Of a stretch of 16,261 nt of DNA, positions 6,871-13,372 are shown one piece after another; the stretch's first letter is position 1, and the number at the start of each line of letters is the position of its first letter. Source of the stretch: Promethearchaeota archaeon (lineage in GTDB: Archaea > Asgardarchaeota > Lokiarchaeia > Sigynarchaeales > SOKP01); the NCBI GenBank assembly GCA_016839905.1, contig JAEOTJ010000162.1, positions 1-16,261 on the forward strand. The letters run 5' to 3'. Below the pieces are notes generated by a model. The model was not told the DNA's origin. It saw only the letters and a program-made list of their open reading frames with translations, and searched no databases. The translations under genes were made by a program, and so were the position numbers.

Positions 6871-7530
6871 TCATTCAAGTTCTATTTTCGCTTGAAATTT
6901 AACTAATTTTGCATCCTCATTATTTGGGTCGATTTCTAAAGCTCGTTCAAAAAATTCAATTGCCGTTTCATATTCCTCTAATTCATGATAACAAAATCCT
7001 ATATACATCCAGCTATTTGATGATTCCTTTCCAAAATCTATTGAATTCTCGAAACTTTCTATAGCATCTTCAATTACATCTAAGTGATAGCAAGCGACTC
7101 CTTTTTGATACCACAGATTAGGATCTTCGGGGAATATCTCAATACTGCTTTCTAGGAAGTCTCGTGCTTCATCATATCTTTTTAATTTTAATAATGATAA
7201 TCCTATATTTACTCTTGAAGTAATGTTATAGGGATCTAATTCTAAAGCTTTCTTGAAATTATCTAGGGCTTCATTCAATTCATTTTGTTCTCCTAATGTC
7301 ACCCCCCTACCACGCCATGCTTTTGAAGAGTCAGGTTTAAGTTTTAAAACATTATCATATGCTTTAATTGCCTCTTCATACTTCTCTAATTCCGTTAAAC
7401 ATTGACCTTTATGAAACCACGCCTCATCATCTTTTGGATTGTCATTGATTGCCTTATCAAAGTATTCAATTGCTTCTTTATATTCCTTATTAATCTCTTT
7501 TTCAATTCCTTTATATCTCCAATTCAGCAT
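6871..7530 (-). CDS. TPR-repeat protein, left copy, 5' end remodelled by an insertion sequence
   Basis: This 219-residue protein consists of about six tetratricopeptide repeats of 34 residues (units begin near AWFHKG, AWRGRG, SRVNIG, LWYQKG and SWMYIG). TPRs form protein-binding superhelices; the partner is unknown, though the divergent LRR neighbour is a candidate. The intact paralogue starts MLDRDKFINWRYKG, whereas this copy starts MLNWRYKG. The ATG CTG (7530-7525) lies in the terminal inverted repeat of the adjacent IS and the native sequence begins at AAT TGG (7524-7519). The IS therefore replaced the original start and eight codons yet kept the frame. An outward TATA box inside the IS (7563-7570) is well placed to drive it. 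The body is uninterrupted and closely matches the paralogue, arguing for retained function or a recent insertion. Confidence 0.82.
   Translation of the reverse strand: MLNWRYKGIEKEINKEYKEAIEYFDKAINDNPKDDEAWFHKGQCLTELEKYEEAIKAYDNVLKLKPDSSKAWRGRGVTLGEQNELNEALDNFKKALELDPYNITSRVNIGLSLLKLKRYDEARDFLESSIEIFPEDPNLWYQKGVACYHLDVIEDAIESFENSIDFGKESSNSWMYIGFCYHELEEYETAIEFFERALEIDPNNEDAKLVKFQAKIELE
7519..7524 (+). repeat. Target-site duplication CCAATT, left copy
   Basis: CCAATT adjoins the left end of the insertion sequence and is repeated at 9059-9064. The uninterrupted sequence in the paralogous TPR gene (near 11453-11458) has it once, confirming that it was duplicated on insertion. Confidence 0.85.
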
Positions 7531-7544
7531 TCAATGAAATGAAT
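7525..7544 (+). repeat. Left terminal inverted repeat of the IS
   Basis: CAGCATTCAATGAAATGAAT pairs with the right end (9039-9058) at 16 of 20 positions. Read on the minus strand, its outermost bases are ATGCTG, which form the start codon and second codon of the adjacent TPR gene. The right end has CAGTAT (ATACTG) and could not supply an ATG. Confidence 0.88.
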
Positions 7545-7560
7545 CTCTAAGAGCTGTAGT

Positions 7561-7572
7561 GTATATTTATAC
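7561..7572 (-). promoter_or_regulatory. Outward-facing TATA box in the IS, candidate promoter of the TPR gene
   Basis: GTATAAATATAC on the minus strand includes TATAAATA at 7570-7563, about 33 bases before the TPR start codon at 7530. Archaeal transcription starts roughly 25 bases after the TATA box, which would give a leader of about ten bases or fewer. The sequence is nearly symmetrical, so direction is inferred from position. Confidence 0.4.
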
Positions 7573-7648
7573 TGCTCCAAGATTTGCAGCTAATTCATAA
7601 TTACTGTAATGCTCTTCATTTTCCCTTTAGTTTATAACTTAATTCCGC

Positions 7649-7660
7649 AATATTTATAAG
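7649..7660 (+). promoter_or_regulatory. TATA box of the transposase gene
   Basis: AATATTTATAAG lies about 25-30 bases before the transposase ATG (7684), the position expected for an archaeal core promoter giving a nearly leaderless transcript. No Shine-Dalgarno site is visible before the ATG. Confidence 0.4.
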
Positions 7661-7683
7661 AGAAAAATGGTCTATTTAATTAT

Positions 7684-8964
7684 ATGAAGATTAAATATAT
7701 GTCTCCGCTCTCAGAATTGAAAGCAGAAGTGCGACCATTTTTCTCTAATGAAAATATGATTGCTTCTTTTAAAAATTTTTGTGCTTCAATTAAATCTCGA
7801 ATGCGGAGTTCCAAAAGAGGAAAAAATGCAAAATATCGTGCTGAGGACTTTCTTAGGATCTTTTTTTATTCCGAAATTACTGGAAGGTCAATAAATAGTG
7901 CCAGCGAGAGGCTTAATAGGTGTTTAATGGGGACAAAGAGAGGACTGCGGAAGGTCTTTGTTGATGGGCGGAAAGAACGAGTAGTTCCACATCAGACAGA
8001 TGTAAATCGCTTTCTTAGAAGGATTGGATTGAGGAAAGCTAAAAATATACTGCGGGAATGCTTGGACAGCCAACTAATGGAAGTATTAAGGCTAGGACTC
8101 ATTTCTAAAAGGGTGAATATTCTAATAGACTTCACTGAACACGATTACTATGGGAAAAGACGAGATAAAATGATTAAAGGAACGAACCGAGGCCGAGGGA
8201 CGAACAGAATGCGTCATTATCTTGGATTTTCAATTATCTCTGGCAATACACATCTTTTTGCAGGACTAGCGCACGTAGCAAAAGGCCAGGCTAAAACACC
8301 CATAATCATGACTTTCATTGAACATATCATCAATCTGGGGTTTGAGGTGGGTTATGTGATGGCCGACAGGGAGTTCTACCAGGCGGAGTTCGCATCCGAG
8401 GTTAAAAAGCTTAAAGGTGACGTATTAATGCCATCCAAGGCATATCTTAAGGTTAAGGGATTTATCGATGAATACTTGAAGGAAAAGGGAAAAAGAATTC
8501 GCAGATACACGATCTCAAGCGCTCCTGGAAGCAAGAAGGTGTATAATCAATCCGTCTACCTTATAATTAAGGCAAAAAAGGGTTATAGCTTGTCCGATGT
8601 TAAAAAGGATCTTAAAGCGGGGAGATTGACGTTGACCGATACCAAGGATCTCTTGTATGCAATAATAACAACTAGGCGACCCAATGGCGACAAGGGCTCT
8701 TGGGCATGCCGCACAGCAGGACTATATAGACGAAGATGGAATATAGAGACTGGCTTTTCCGACTTAAATCGCATGGGACGCCGCTGGAAGTCAAGATTCG
8801 ATAACACGCGATATTTAGATATGATGACGCGTATGTTGCTCTATAACTCTTGGAAAATCAACCGAACTTATCTTAATAAACGAGAGAAAAATGCTGCAAA
8901 AAGGGACCGTTGGACGCTTCAGATGAACCAAGACTCGTTGGAAGCCGTCTTTATGGAGGCTTAG
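7684..8964 (+). CDS. DDE transposase, IS4-like (possibly ISH3/ISC1359-related)
   Basis: The protein has 426 residues. Candidate catalytic residues are Asp149 (LIDFTEHDYYGK), Asp228 (VMADREFY) and Glu355 within YRRRWNIETGF, which fits the Y-x2-R-x3-E signature of IS4-type transposases (Tyr348, Arg351, Glu355); the Lys seven residues after Glu is Asn here. It would cut and rejoin the terminal inverted repeats at 7525-7544 and 9039-9058. The ORF is full length with no frameshift. The second half (from about 8340) is visibly richer in G and C than both the first half and the neighbouring genes, consistent with arrival from another genome or mosaic ancestry. The family name is tentative. Confidence 0.9.
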   Translation: MKIKYMSPLSELKAEVRPFFSNENMIASFKNFCASIKSRMRSSKRGKNAKYRAEDFLRIFFYSEITGRSINSASERLNRCLMGTKRGLRKVFVDGRKERVVPHQTDVNRFLRRIGLRKAKNILRECLDSQLMEVLRLGLISKRVNILIDFTEHDYYGKRRDKMIKGTNRGRGTNRMRHYLGFSIISGNTHLFAGLAHVAKGQAKTPIIMTFIEHIINLGFEVGYVMADREFYQAEFASEVKKLKGDVLMPSKAYLKVKGFIDEYLKEKGKRIRRYTISSAPGSKKVYNQSVYLIIKAKKGYSLSDVKKDLKAGRLTLTDTKDLLYAIITTRRPNGDKGSWACRTAGLYRRRWNIETGFSDLNRMGRRWKSRFDNTRYLDMMTRMLLYNSWKINRTYLNKREKNAAKRDRWTLQMNQDSLEAVFMEA

Positions 8965-8978
8965 GGAAGCTTGGCATC

Positions 8979-9003
8979 ATAATTCTGCGGGGGTGAGAAT
9001 TAT
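8979..9003 (+). terminator. Stem-loop after the transposase gene
   Basis: ATAATTCT (8979-8986) and AGAATTAT (8996-9003) form a perfect 8-bp stem with the loop GCGGGGGTG, 14 bases after the transposase stop. It may end the transposase transcript or block readthrough into the end of the element. No T-run follows directly, so it is not a textbook archaeal terminator. The loop with the next base contains GGGGGTGA, a Shine-Dalgarno-like sequence that the hairpin would expose. Confidence 0.4.
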
Positions 9004-9038
9004 ATCGGATTGGAAAATAAATAAAATTTTTAAAAATA

Positions 9039-9058
9039 AATTACTTCATTGAATACTG
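9039..9058 (-). repeat. Right terminal inverted repeat of the IS
   Basis: Read on the minus strand it is CAGTATTCAATGAAGTAATT, matching the left end at 16 of 20 positions. It abuts the second copy of CCAATT at 9059. Confidence 0.88.
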
Positions 9059-9088
9059 CCAATTAATGAATTTATCTCGATCCAACAT
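9041..9088 (-). pseudogene. Orphaned 5' end of the left TPR gene
   Basis: The original start of the left TPR gene survives on the far side of the IS: ATG at 9088-9086 encodes MLDRDKFINW, identical to the start of the intact paralogue. It then runs into the IS right end and stops after QYSMK (TAA at 9043-9041). The ancestral divergent promoter beside it may still produce this stub transcript. Confidence 0.85.
9059..9064 (+). repeat. Target-site duplication CCAATT, right copy
   Basis: Direct repeat of 7519-7524, adjacent to the right end of the insertion sequence and followed by sequence homologous to the intact TPR/LRR promoter region. Confidence 0.85.
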
Positions 9089-9192
9089 TACAATTTTTTA
9101 TCTTATTAGGTTTATTATATAAGTATAGATATAAATCATTATTAAAAAATAAAAGTAAAAATTAAAAGATTAACTTCACATTTGAATCTATA
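9089..9192. promoter_or_regulatory. Divergent promoter region of the left TPR/LRR pair (now next to an IS)
   Basis: This block is nearly the same as 11484-11587 in the right copy, including TTATTATATAAGTATAGATA and the segment before the LRR start (TTCACATTTGAATC). It must once have driven both genes; the TPR side now reads only the orphaned stub. The strong conservation between copies, unlike the diverged downstream spacers, supports a regulatory role. Confidence 0.6.
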
Positions 9193-10296
9193 ATGAAAGA
9201 ATTTAAAGATATGTCCAAGCAAGAATTGAGTGAGGAAATCCTCAGTGGAGATATTAAGACCATCTCTTATTTAGATCAGAATGACTATATTGATAAATTT
9301 TCCAATCGTGAATTAGAAGCTTTATTTGATAAAATCCTTGAAAAAATGGATGCTGAAAGCACGAGCGAGAAATTAAAAAATTACTTGAGCTACATTCTCG
9401 ATAAATACACTCTAAAGAAGTTGAAAAGGCAATTTTTTAGAAAGGATGAATTATATTCTTTATTGGATGAACCTTATTCAGATGAGCCAAAATTAATAGA
9501 ATTACATATTGTTAGGAAAGAAAATAACAAGATAATAAACGCAAGTAAGATTTTTGGGTTAAGGTTTCTAACTAATTTACGCAAGTTGAAAATAGCAAGT
9601 TTTGAAGTTTTTGATTTAGATATTAATTTATTAAAAAATATGAAAAAAATAATTGAACTAAAATTTTCTTTTAATAAAATTAAGGATATACCTATATTTC
9701 CGAAGATAGATCACTTGAAAAAGTTAAGTCTTAGTTCTAACAATATTGAAATAATTAATAACTTGAACAATCTTAGGAATTTAAAAGAATTAGATTTATT
9801 TCGTAATGAAATTAAGGAGATATCTGGTCTAAATGATTTAATATCTCTAAAAGTCTTATTTCTTCCTCATAATCAAATTATCAAGATTGAAGGTTTAAAT
9901 AATCTTATCAATTTACGGCATTTAAGATTAGATAAAAATAATATCAAAAAGATTGAGGGATTAGAGAATTTAAGTGAACTTGAATTTCTTGAGCTTCATA
10001 GAAATAAAATCTCTAAAATTGAAGGATTAGATAAATTAAAATATTTAAAGAAATTAAATTTAAGAAGAAATGAAATCAAGGAAATCGAAGGATTGGAGAA
10101 TTTAACATTTTTAGAAGATTTGAATCTTAGAAATAATCAAATTAAAGAATTAAAAGGCTTAGAGAAATTAATAAATATTAAATATATCATGTTAAAAGAA
10201 AATCTCATTCCAGAAGAATTCTTAAAACAATTTAAAGCTTCAAAATATTATGTTGATTATTGCCAAAATAAAATAAAAAATAATTTAATCAAATAA
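9193..10296 (+). CDS. SDS22-type leucine-rich repeat protein, left copy
   Basis: This 367-residue protein has an N-terminal helical, charged domain (about 1-105, unrecognised) and an array of about nine or ten leucine-rich repeats of 22 residues (about 125-345; for example NLRHLRLDKNNIKKIEGLEN), the SDS22 type known to form curved protein-binding surfaces. There is no signal peptide or membrane helix, so it is likely cytoplasmic. The ATG at 9193 follows a promoter block shared with the other copy and has no Shine-Dalgarno site. The paralogue at 11588-12655 is nearly identical in the first 104 residues (about eight differences) and around the later repeats, but clearly different in the middle repeats and at the end. 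Its partner is unknown; the adjacent TPR protein is a candidate. Confidence 0.85.
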   Translation: MKEFKDMSKQELSEEILSGDIKTISYLDQNDYIDKFSNRELEALFDKILEKMDAESTSEKLKNYLSYILDKYTLKKLKRQFFRKDELYSLLDEPYSDEPKLIELHIVRKENNKIINASKIFGLRFLTNLRKLKIASFEVFDLDINLLKNMKKIIELKFSFNKIKDIPIFPKIDHLKKLSLSSNNIEIINNLNNLRNLKELDLFRNEIKEISGLNDLISLKVLFLPHNQIIKIEGLNNLINLRHLRLDKNNIKKIEGLENLSELEFLELHRNKISKIEGLDKLKYLKKLNLRRNEIKEIEGLENLTFLEDLNLRNNQIKELKGLEKLINIKYIMLKENLIPEEFLKQFKASKYYVDYCQNKIKNNLIK

Positions 10297-10372
10297 TAAT
10301 TGTAGTGTAAAAAAAATATGAATTATTTGTTATATTTGTGAATAATAAATTAAAGTATTTTTCTATCTTAAT

Positions 10373-10408
10373 CATTTATTTAGTGTATTCCTTGTAATAA
10401 TTTGTTCG
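10373..10408 (+). repeat. Downstream homology block of the duplication, left copy
   Basis: CATTTATTTAGTGTATTCCTT, then AATTTGTT after a variable five bases, matches 13105-13138. It shows that the duplicated unit extended past the LRR gene into the start of the surface-protein fragment. Confidence 0.6.
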
Positions 10409-10668
10409 GGAATAATGCCTGTGTTACCGAAGTGTATTGCGAAAATCAGAATTTTTTTAATGATAATGATTATTGTGATTATGGGGAAAATAATAAGGAT
10501 GAAAATGATGATAATAATCAAGATAATAATGAAGAAGAACCTTCTGTTCAATATATTTTTATTGTAATTATTATTTTAATTAGTTCTTCGATTATGATTG
10601 TTATAATCCTACGAAAATTTTATAATAAAAAACTTAAGCTAGCTACTGATTGGAGAAATAGAAGATAA
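10384..10668 (+). pseudogene. C-terminal remnant of a membrane-anchored surface protein
   Basis: The frame is open from just after TAG (10381-10383) and reads CIPCNNLFGNNACV at its start; the first possible start codon is TTG at 10402. It contains a Cys-bearing segment (about 6-7 Cys), an Asn/Asp/Glu-rich stalk (GENNKDENDDNNQDNNEEEP), one hydrophobic helix (YIFIVIIILISSSIMIVIIL) and a short basic tail (RKFYNKKLK). This order is typical of the C-terminal end of archaeal cell-surface proteins held by one helix, with Cys on the outside. No signal peptide or N-terminal ectodomain precedes it, so it is best seen as the tail of a larger gene whose front is gone, although an unusual small membrane protein starting at TTG is possible. 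Related decayed sequence lies at 13105-13317. Confidence 0.5.
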
Positions 10669-10805
10669 TTATTCTCCATTTTTATACAATTTTTTAAATT
10701 ATAATATATTAAAAAATTATATTATTCTCTTTTTTAATGATGTTTTGTTAAAGTAATAGTTTTTTATTTATTTAAGATTCAAAAATTGAATATTTAATGT
10801 TTATA

Positions 10806-11483
10806 TCATTCAAGTTCTATTTCAGCTTGAAATTTACCTAATTTCGCATCTTCATTATTTGGATCGATTTCTAAAGCTCGCTCAAAAAATTCAATTGCTG
10901 TTTCATACTCCTCTAATTCATGATAACAAAATCCTATATACATCCAGCTATTTGATGTTTCTTTTCCAAAATCTATTGAATTCTCGAAACTTTCTATAGC
11001 ATCTTCAATTTCATCTAAATGAAAACAAGCGACTCCTTTTCGATACCACAGATTAGGGTCTTCGGGGAATATCTCAATACTGCTTTCTAGGAAGTCTCGT
11101 GCTTCATCATATCTTTTTAATTTTAATAATAATAATCCTATATTTACTCTTGAAGTAATGTTATTGGGATCTAATTCTAAAGCTTTCTTGAAATTATCTA
11201 GGGCCTCATTCAATTCATTTTGTTCTCCTAATGCCACCCCCCTACCACGCCACGCTTTTGAAGAGTCAGGCTTAAGTTCTAAAACATGATCATACGCTTT
11301 AATTGCCTCTTCATACTTCTCTAATTCCGTTAAACATTGACCTTTATGAAACCACGCCTCATCATCTTTTGGATTGTCATTGATTGCTTTATCAAAACAT
11401 TCAATTGCTTCTTTATATTCCTTATTAATCTCCTTTTCAATTCCTTTATATCTCCAATTTATGAATTTATCTCGGTCCAACAT
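10806..11483 (-). CDS. TPR-repeat protein, right (intact) copy
   Basis: The protein has 225 residues with about six TPR units, and differs from the left copy at 12 of 217 aligned residues by my count (for example Tyr to Cys in EAIECFDKA and Val to Glu in HLDEIEDAI). It starts at ATG 11483 with MLDRDKFINW. A TATA-like TTATATAA (11516-11509) lies about 27-33 bases before the start, so the transcript is probably leaderless. It is divergent from the LRR gene with 104 bases between the starts. The repeats suggest a protein-interaction adaptor; no enzymatic motif is present. Confidence 0.88.
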   Translation of the reverse strand: MLDRDKFINWRYKGIEKEINKEYKEAIECFDKAINDNPKDDEAWFHKGQCLTELEKYEEAIKAYDHVLELKPDSSKAWRGRGVALGEQNELNEALDNFKKALELDPNNITSRVNIGLLLLKLKRYDEARDFLESSIEIFPEDPNLWYRKGVACFHLDEIEDAIESFENSIDFGKETSNSWMYIGFCYHELEEYETAIEFFERALEIDPNNEDAKLGKFQAEIELE

Positions 11484-11587
11484 GATAATTTTTTATCTTA
11501 TTAGGTTTATTATATAAGTATAGATATAAATCATTGTATAAAAATAAAAGTAATAATTAAAAGATTAATTTCACATTTGAATCCATC
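11484..11587. promoter_or_regulatory. Shared divergent promoter of the TPR and LRR genes
   Basis: The 104-base interval carries TTATATAA on the minus strand (11516-11509), placed for the TPR gene, and TATAAAAATA on the plus strand (11537-11546), about 42-50 bases before the LRR ATG at 11588. The block is conserved with 9089-9192, although the plus-strand TATA is weaker there (TATTAAAAAATA). A common promoter region implies co-regulation of the two proteins. Confidence 0.6.
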
Positions 11588-12655
11588 ATGAAGGAATTTA
11601 AAGAAATGTCCAAGCAAGAATTGAGTGAGGAAATCCTTAGTGGAGATATTAAGACCATCTCTTATTTGGACCAGAATGACTTTATTGATAAATTTACCAA
11701 TCGAGAATTGGAAGCTTTATTCGATAAGATCCTTGAAAAAATGGATGCTGAAAGCACAAGCGAGGAATTAAGAAACTTCCTTAGCTACATTCTCGATAAA
11801 TACACTTTAAAGAGATTAAAAAGGCAATTCTTTAGAAAGGATGAATTATATGCATTATTGGATGAACCTTATTCAGATGAACCAAAATTAATAGAATTGT
11901 GCTTCAGAAGGAAAGAGAATAATAAGATTAAAAAAACAAGCAAGATTTTTGGATTAAGATTTCTGACTAATTTAACTCAATTAGAAATAACAAGTTTTGA
12001 ATTGTTTGATTTAGATATTAATATTTTAAAACATATGAAATATTTGAATCATTTAATATTACCTTTTAATAATATTAAGGATATTCCTAAATTTATTAAT
12101 TTAGAAAATTTAAGAAAGTTAGAACTTGATAATAATAATATTGAGAAAATTACGAACTTAAATATTATTCAAGATTTAGAGGAATTAGATTTATTCCATA
12201 ATGAAATTAAGGAGATCTCTGGTCTAGATGATTTAAAATCTCTAAAAGTCTTGAATCTTGCTTGGAATCAAATTATCAAGATTGAAGGCTTAAGTAATCT
12301 TATCAATTTACGGCATTTAAGATTGGATAATAATAATATCAAAAAGATTGAGGGATTAGAGAATTTAAGTGAACTTGAATTTCTTGAGCTTCATAGAAAT
12401 AAAATCTCTAAAATTGAAGGATTAGAGAAATTAAAAAATTTAAAGGAATTAAATTTAAGAAGAAATGAAATCAAGGAAATCGAAGGATTGGAGAATTTAA
12501 CATTTTTAGAACAGATAAATCTAATGAGTAATCAAATTAAAGAATTAAAGAGCTTAGAAATACTAAGAGGTATTAAAATTGTTGAATTAGAAGAAAATTT
12601 AATCCCTAAAGAGTTAATAAAACAATTTTATATTTCAAAAAGGTTAATAAAATAA
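11588..12655 (+). CDS. SDS22-type leucine-rich repeat protein, right copy
   Basis: This 355-residue protein has the same layout as the left copy: a conserved helical N-terminal domain (1-105) and about nine or ten 22-residue LRRs. Repeats near NLRHLRLDNNNIKKIEGLEN are almost unchanged between copies, and a run of about 90 bases (near 12340-12430) is identical to the left copy. In contrast the first repeats (for example LNHLILPFNNIKDIPKF against IIELKFSFNKIKDIPIF) and the last 40 residues differ strongly. It ends earlier (KRLIK). The ATG lacks a Shine-Dalgarno site. It is probably cytoplasmic, and its function is unknown beyond protein binding. Confidence 0.85.
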   Translation: MKEFKEMSKQELSEEILSGDIKTISYLDQNDFIDKFTNRELEALFDKILEKMDAESTSEELRNFLSYILDKYTLKRLKRQFFRKDELYALLDEPYSDEPKLIELCFRRKENNKIKKTSKIFGLRFLTNLTQLEITSFELFDLDINILKHMKYLNHLILPFNNIKDIPKFINLENLRKLELDNNNIEKITNLNIIQDLEELDLFHNEIKEISGLDDLKSLKVLNLAWNQIIKIEGLSNLINLRHLRLDNNNIKKIEGLENLSELEFLELHRNKISKIEGLEKLKNLKELNLRRNEIKEIEGLENLTFLEQINLMSNQIKELKSLEILRGIKIVELEENLIPKELIKQFYISKRLIK

Positions 12656-12777
12656 TAATATAAAATTATTATACTTATTACGATTTTATTTAAATGAAAG
12701 AATTTATTTTTTCTTTTCAAATGAGGGTATTTTTAATTGTTTTATTTTGATTGAAATCAAAAAATCTTCAATTTAAA

Positions 12778-12957
12778 TCCGACAATAATTCTAAATATAC
12801 CAAACTTTTTTATGTCGAGCAATCTGAGAGAGTATTTTTTTAATAAAAATCTTGTATTTGTCCGTTTTCGATAAAAATATTGCTGTATTTGATCGATTTT
12901 GATTATCGTCTGGGTTACGACATAATTAGAGGTGGCATAATCCCATTTTTTGTCGGA
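12778..12957. mobile_element. Candidate MITE-like element with nested inverted repeats
   Basis: TCCGACAA (12778-12785) pairs with TTGTCGGA (12950-12957), and inside it TTATGTCG (12810-12817) pairs with CGACATAA (12918-12925). Allowing mismatches the outer repeat extends to about 13 of 15 bases (AAATCCGACAATAAT against AATTCCGACAAAAAA). The 180-base unit has no counterpart in the left copy, as expected for a small non-autonomous insertion. I see no clear target-site duplication and the ends do not match the IS at 7525-9058, so this stays tentative. Confidence 0.3.
12853..12906 (+). repeat. Imperfect 31-base tandem repeat
   Basis: TGTATTTG at 12853-12860 recurs at 12884-12891. The bases that follow are similar (TCCGTTTTCGATAA against ATCGATTTTGATTA), giving an imperfect direct repeat with a 31-base period inside the candidate MITE-like element. 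Confidence 0.35.
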
Positions 12958-13104
12958 ATTATTTTAAAGATTTTTTATTTTTTAGTTAATTTTATATTTT
13001 TAAAAATACACTCAAATGTTTTTTAAATAAAAAAAGAATATTAATTTAGATTGGGAATAAATAAAAATTATTATTATTTACTTTTATCTTCTAATTTATT
13101 ATTC

Positions 13105-13317
13105 CATTTATTTGGTGTATTCCTTAAATAAATTTGTTGATTCCTCTCTCAACCAGTGATAATGACTTATTTTAAAATTTTCTTTATTATCATCATAATT
13201 CTCAATCGTGTCAAGATCCCTATATTCTTTTAATACTGGGAGCTATTCCATTTTCATGCTTTTTCTTACTACTTTTTCATAACTATTTCTTAAGAAGAAA
13301 TTATAATAAATAATGCT
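13105..13317 (+). pseudogene. Decayed second copy of the surface-protein tail
   Basis: The block 13105-13138 matches 10373-10408. In the corresponding frame it reads CIP and then stops at TAA, where the left copy reads CIPCNN. Further on, a frame near 13250-13310 reads a hydrophobic stretch ending LRRNYNK followed by a stop, similar to the LRKFYNKK tail of the left copy. Intervening stops and the loss of the acidic stalk indicate decay. The match is short and judged by eye. Confidence 0.35.
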
Positions 13318-13330
13318 TAAATATAAAAAA
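13316..13330 (+). promoter_or_regulatory. Candidate TATA box for the TFB gene
   Basis: CTTAAATATAAAAAA lies about 43-57 bases before the ATG at 13373. Transcription starting around 13350 would give a leader that includes GGAGTTGAG (13352-13360), a possible but distant Shine-Dalgarno site. Confidence 0.35.
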
Positions 13331-13372
13331 CCATAGTTTTCTCTAATACTTGGAGTTGAGATCTAACAATTC

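Larger units (their letters stand above)
7525..9058 (+). mobile_element. Complete insertion sequence with a DDE transposase
   Basis: The element is 1534 bases long. The left end CAGCATTCAATGAAATGAAT and the reverse complement of the right end, CAGTATTCAATGAAGTAATT, match at 16 of 20 positions. It is flanked by the direct repeat CCAATT (7519-7524 and 9059-9064), while the uninterrupted paralogous site has a single CCAATT. One gene encodes the transposase. A stem-loop follows the gene and an outward TATA-like sequence lies near the left end. The transposase looks IS4-like, perhaps near the ISH3/ISC1359 group; that family assignment is tentative. The ends, target duplication and full-length transposase suggest an intact, recently active copy. 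Confidence 0.93.
6836..10668. repeat. Left copy of a duplicated TPR/LRR module (interrupted by an IS)
   Basis: This copy contains a TPR gene (minus), a divergent LRR gene (plus) and a surface-protein end fragment, and pairs with 10770-13320. Similarity begins before the TPR stop (ATTTAAGATT.AAAAATTGAATATTTAA at both sites), covers the TPR gene (12 differences in 217 residues by my count), the divergent promoter and the LRR N-terminus, and reappears at 10373-10408 against 13105-13138. The insertion sequence at 7525-9058 is absent from the other copy, so it arrived after the duplication or was lost from one copy. Boundaries are approximate. Confidence 0.8.
12656..13104. other. Intergenic sequence specific to the right copy
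   Basis: This stretch has no counterpart after the left LRR gene. It is very AT-rich, with a slightly less AT-rich core at about 12778-12957 bounded by nested inverted repeats (see the separate entry). I find no gene-sized open frame; short frames such as KILYLSVFDKNIAVFDRF (ending near 12900) look accidental. Confidence 0.5.
10770..13320. repeat. Right copy of the duplicated TPR/LRR module
   Basis: This copy parallels 6836-10668: TPR gene, divergent promoter, LRR gene, then traces of the surface-protein tail. It lacks the IS and so preserves the ancestral TPR start. Between the LRR stop and the downstream homology block it is about 450 bases long, against about 77 in the left copy, so it holds extra sequence of its own (12656-13104). 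Boundaries are approximate. Confidence 0.75.

Noticed and set aside
7684..8964. Transposase as part of the duplicated TPR/LRR module
   Set aside because: The second module has no trace of it and keeps the uninterrupted target site, so it is an independent insertion.
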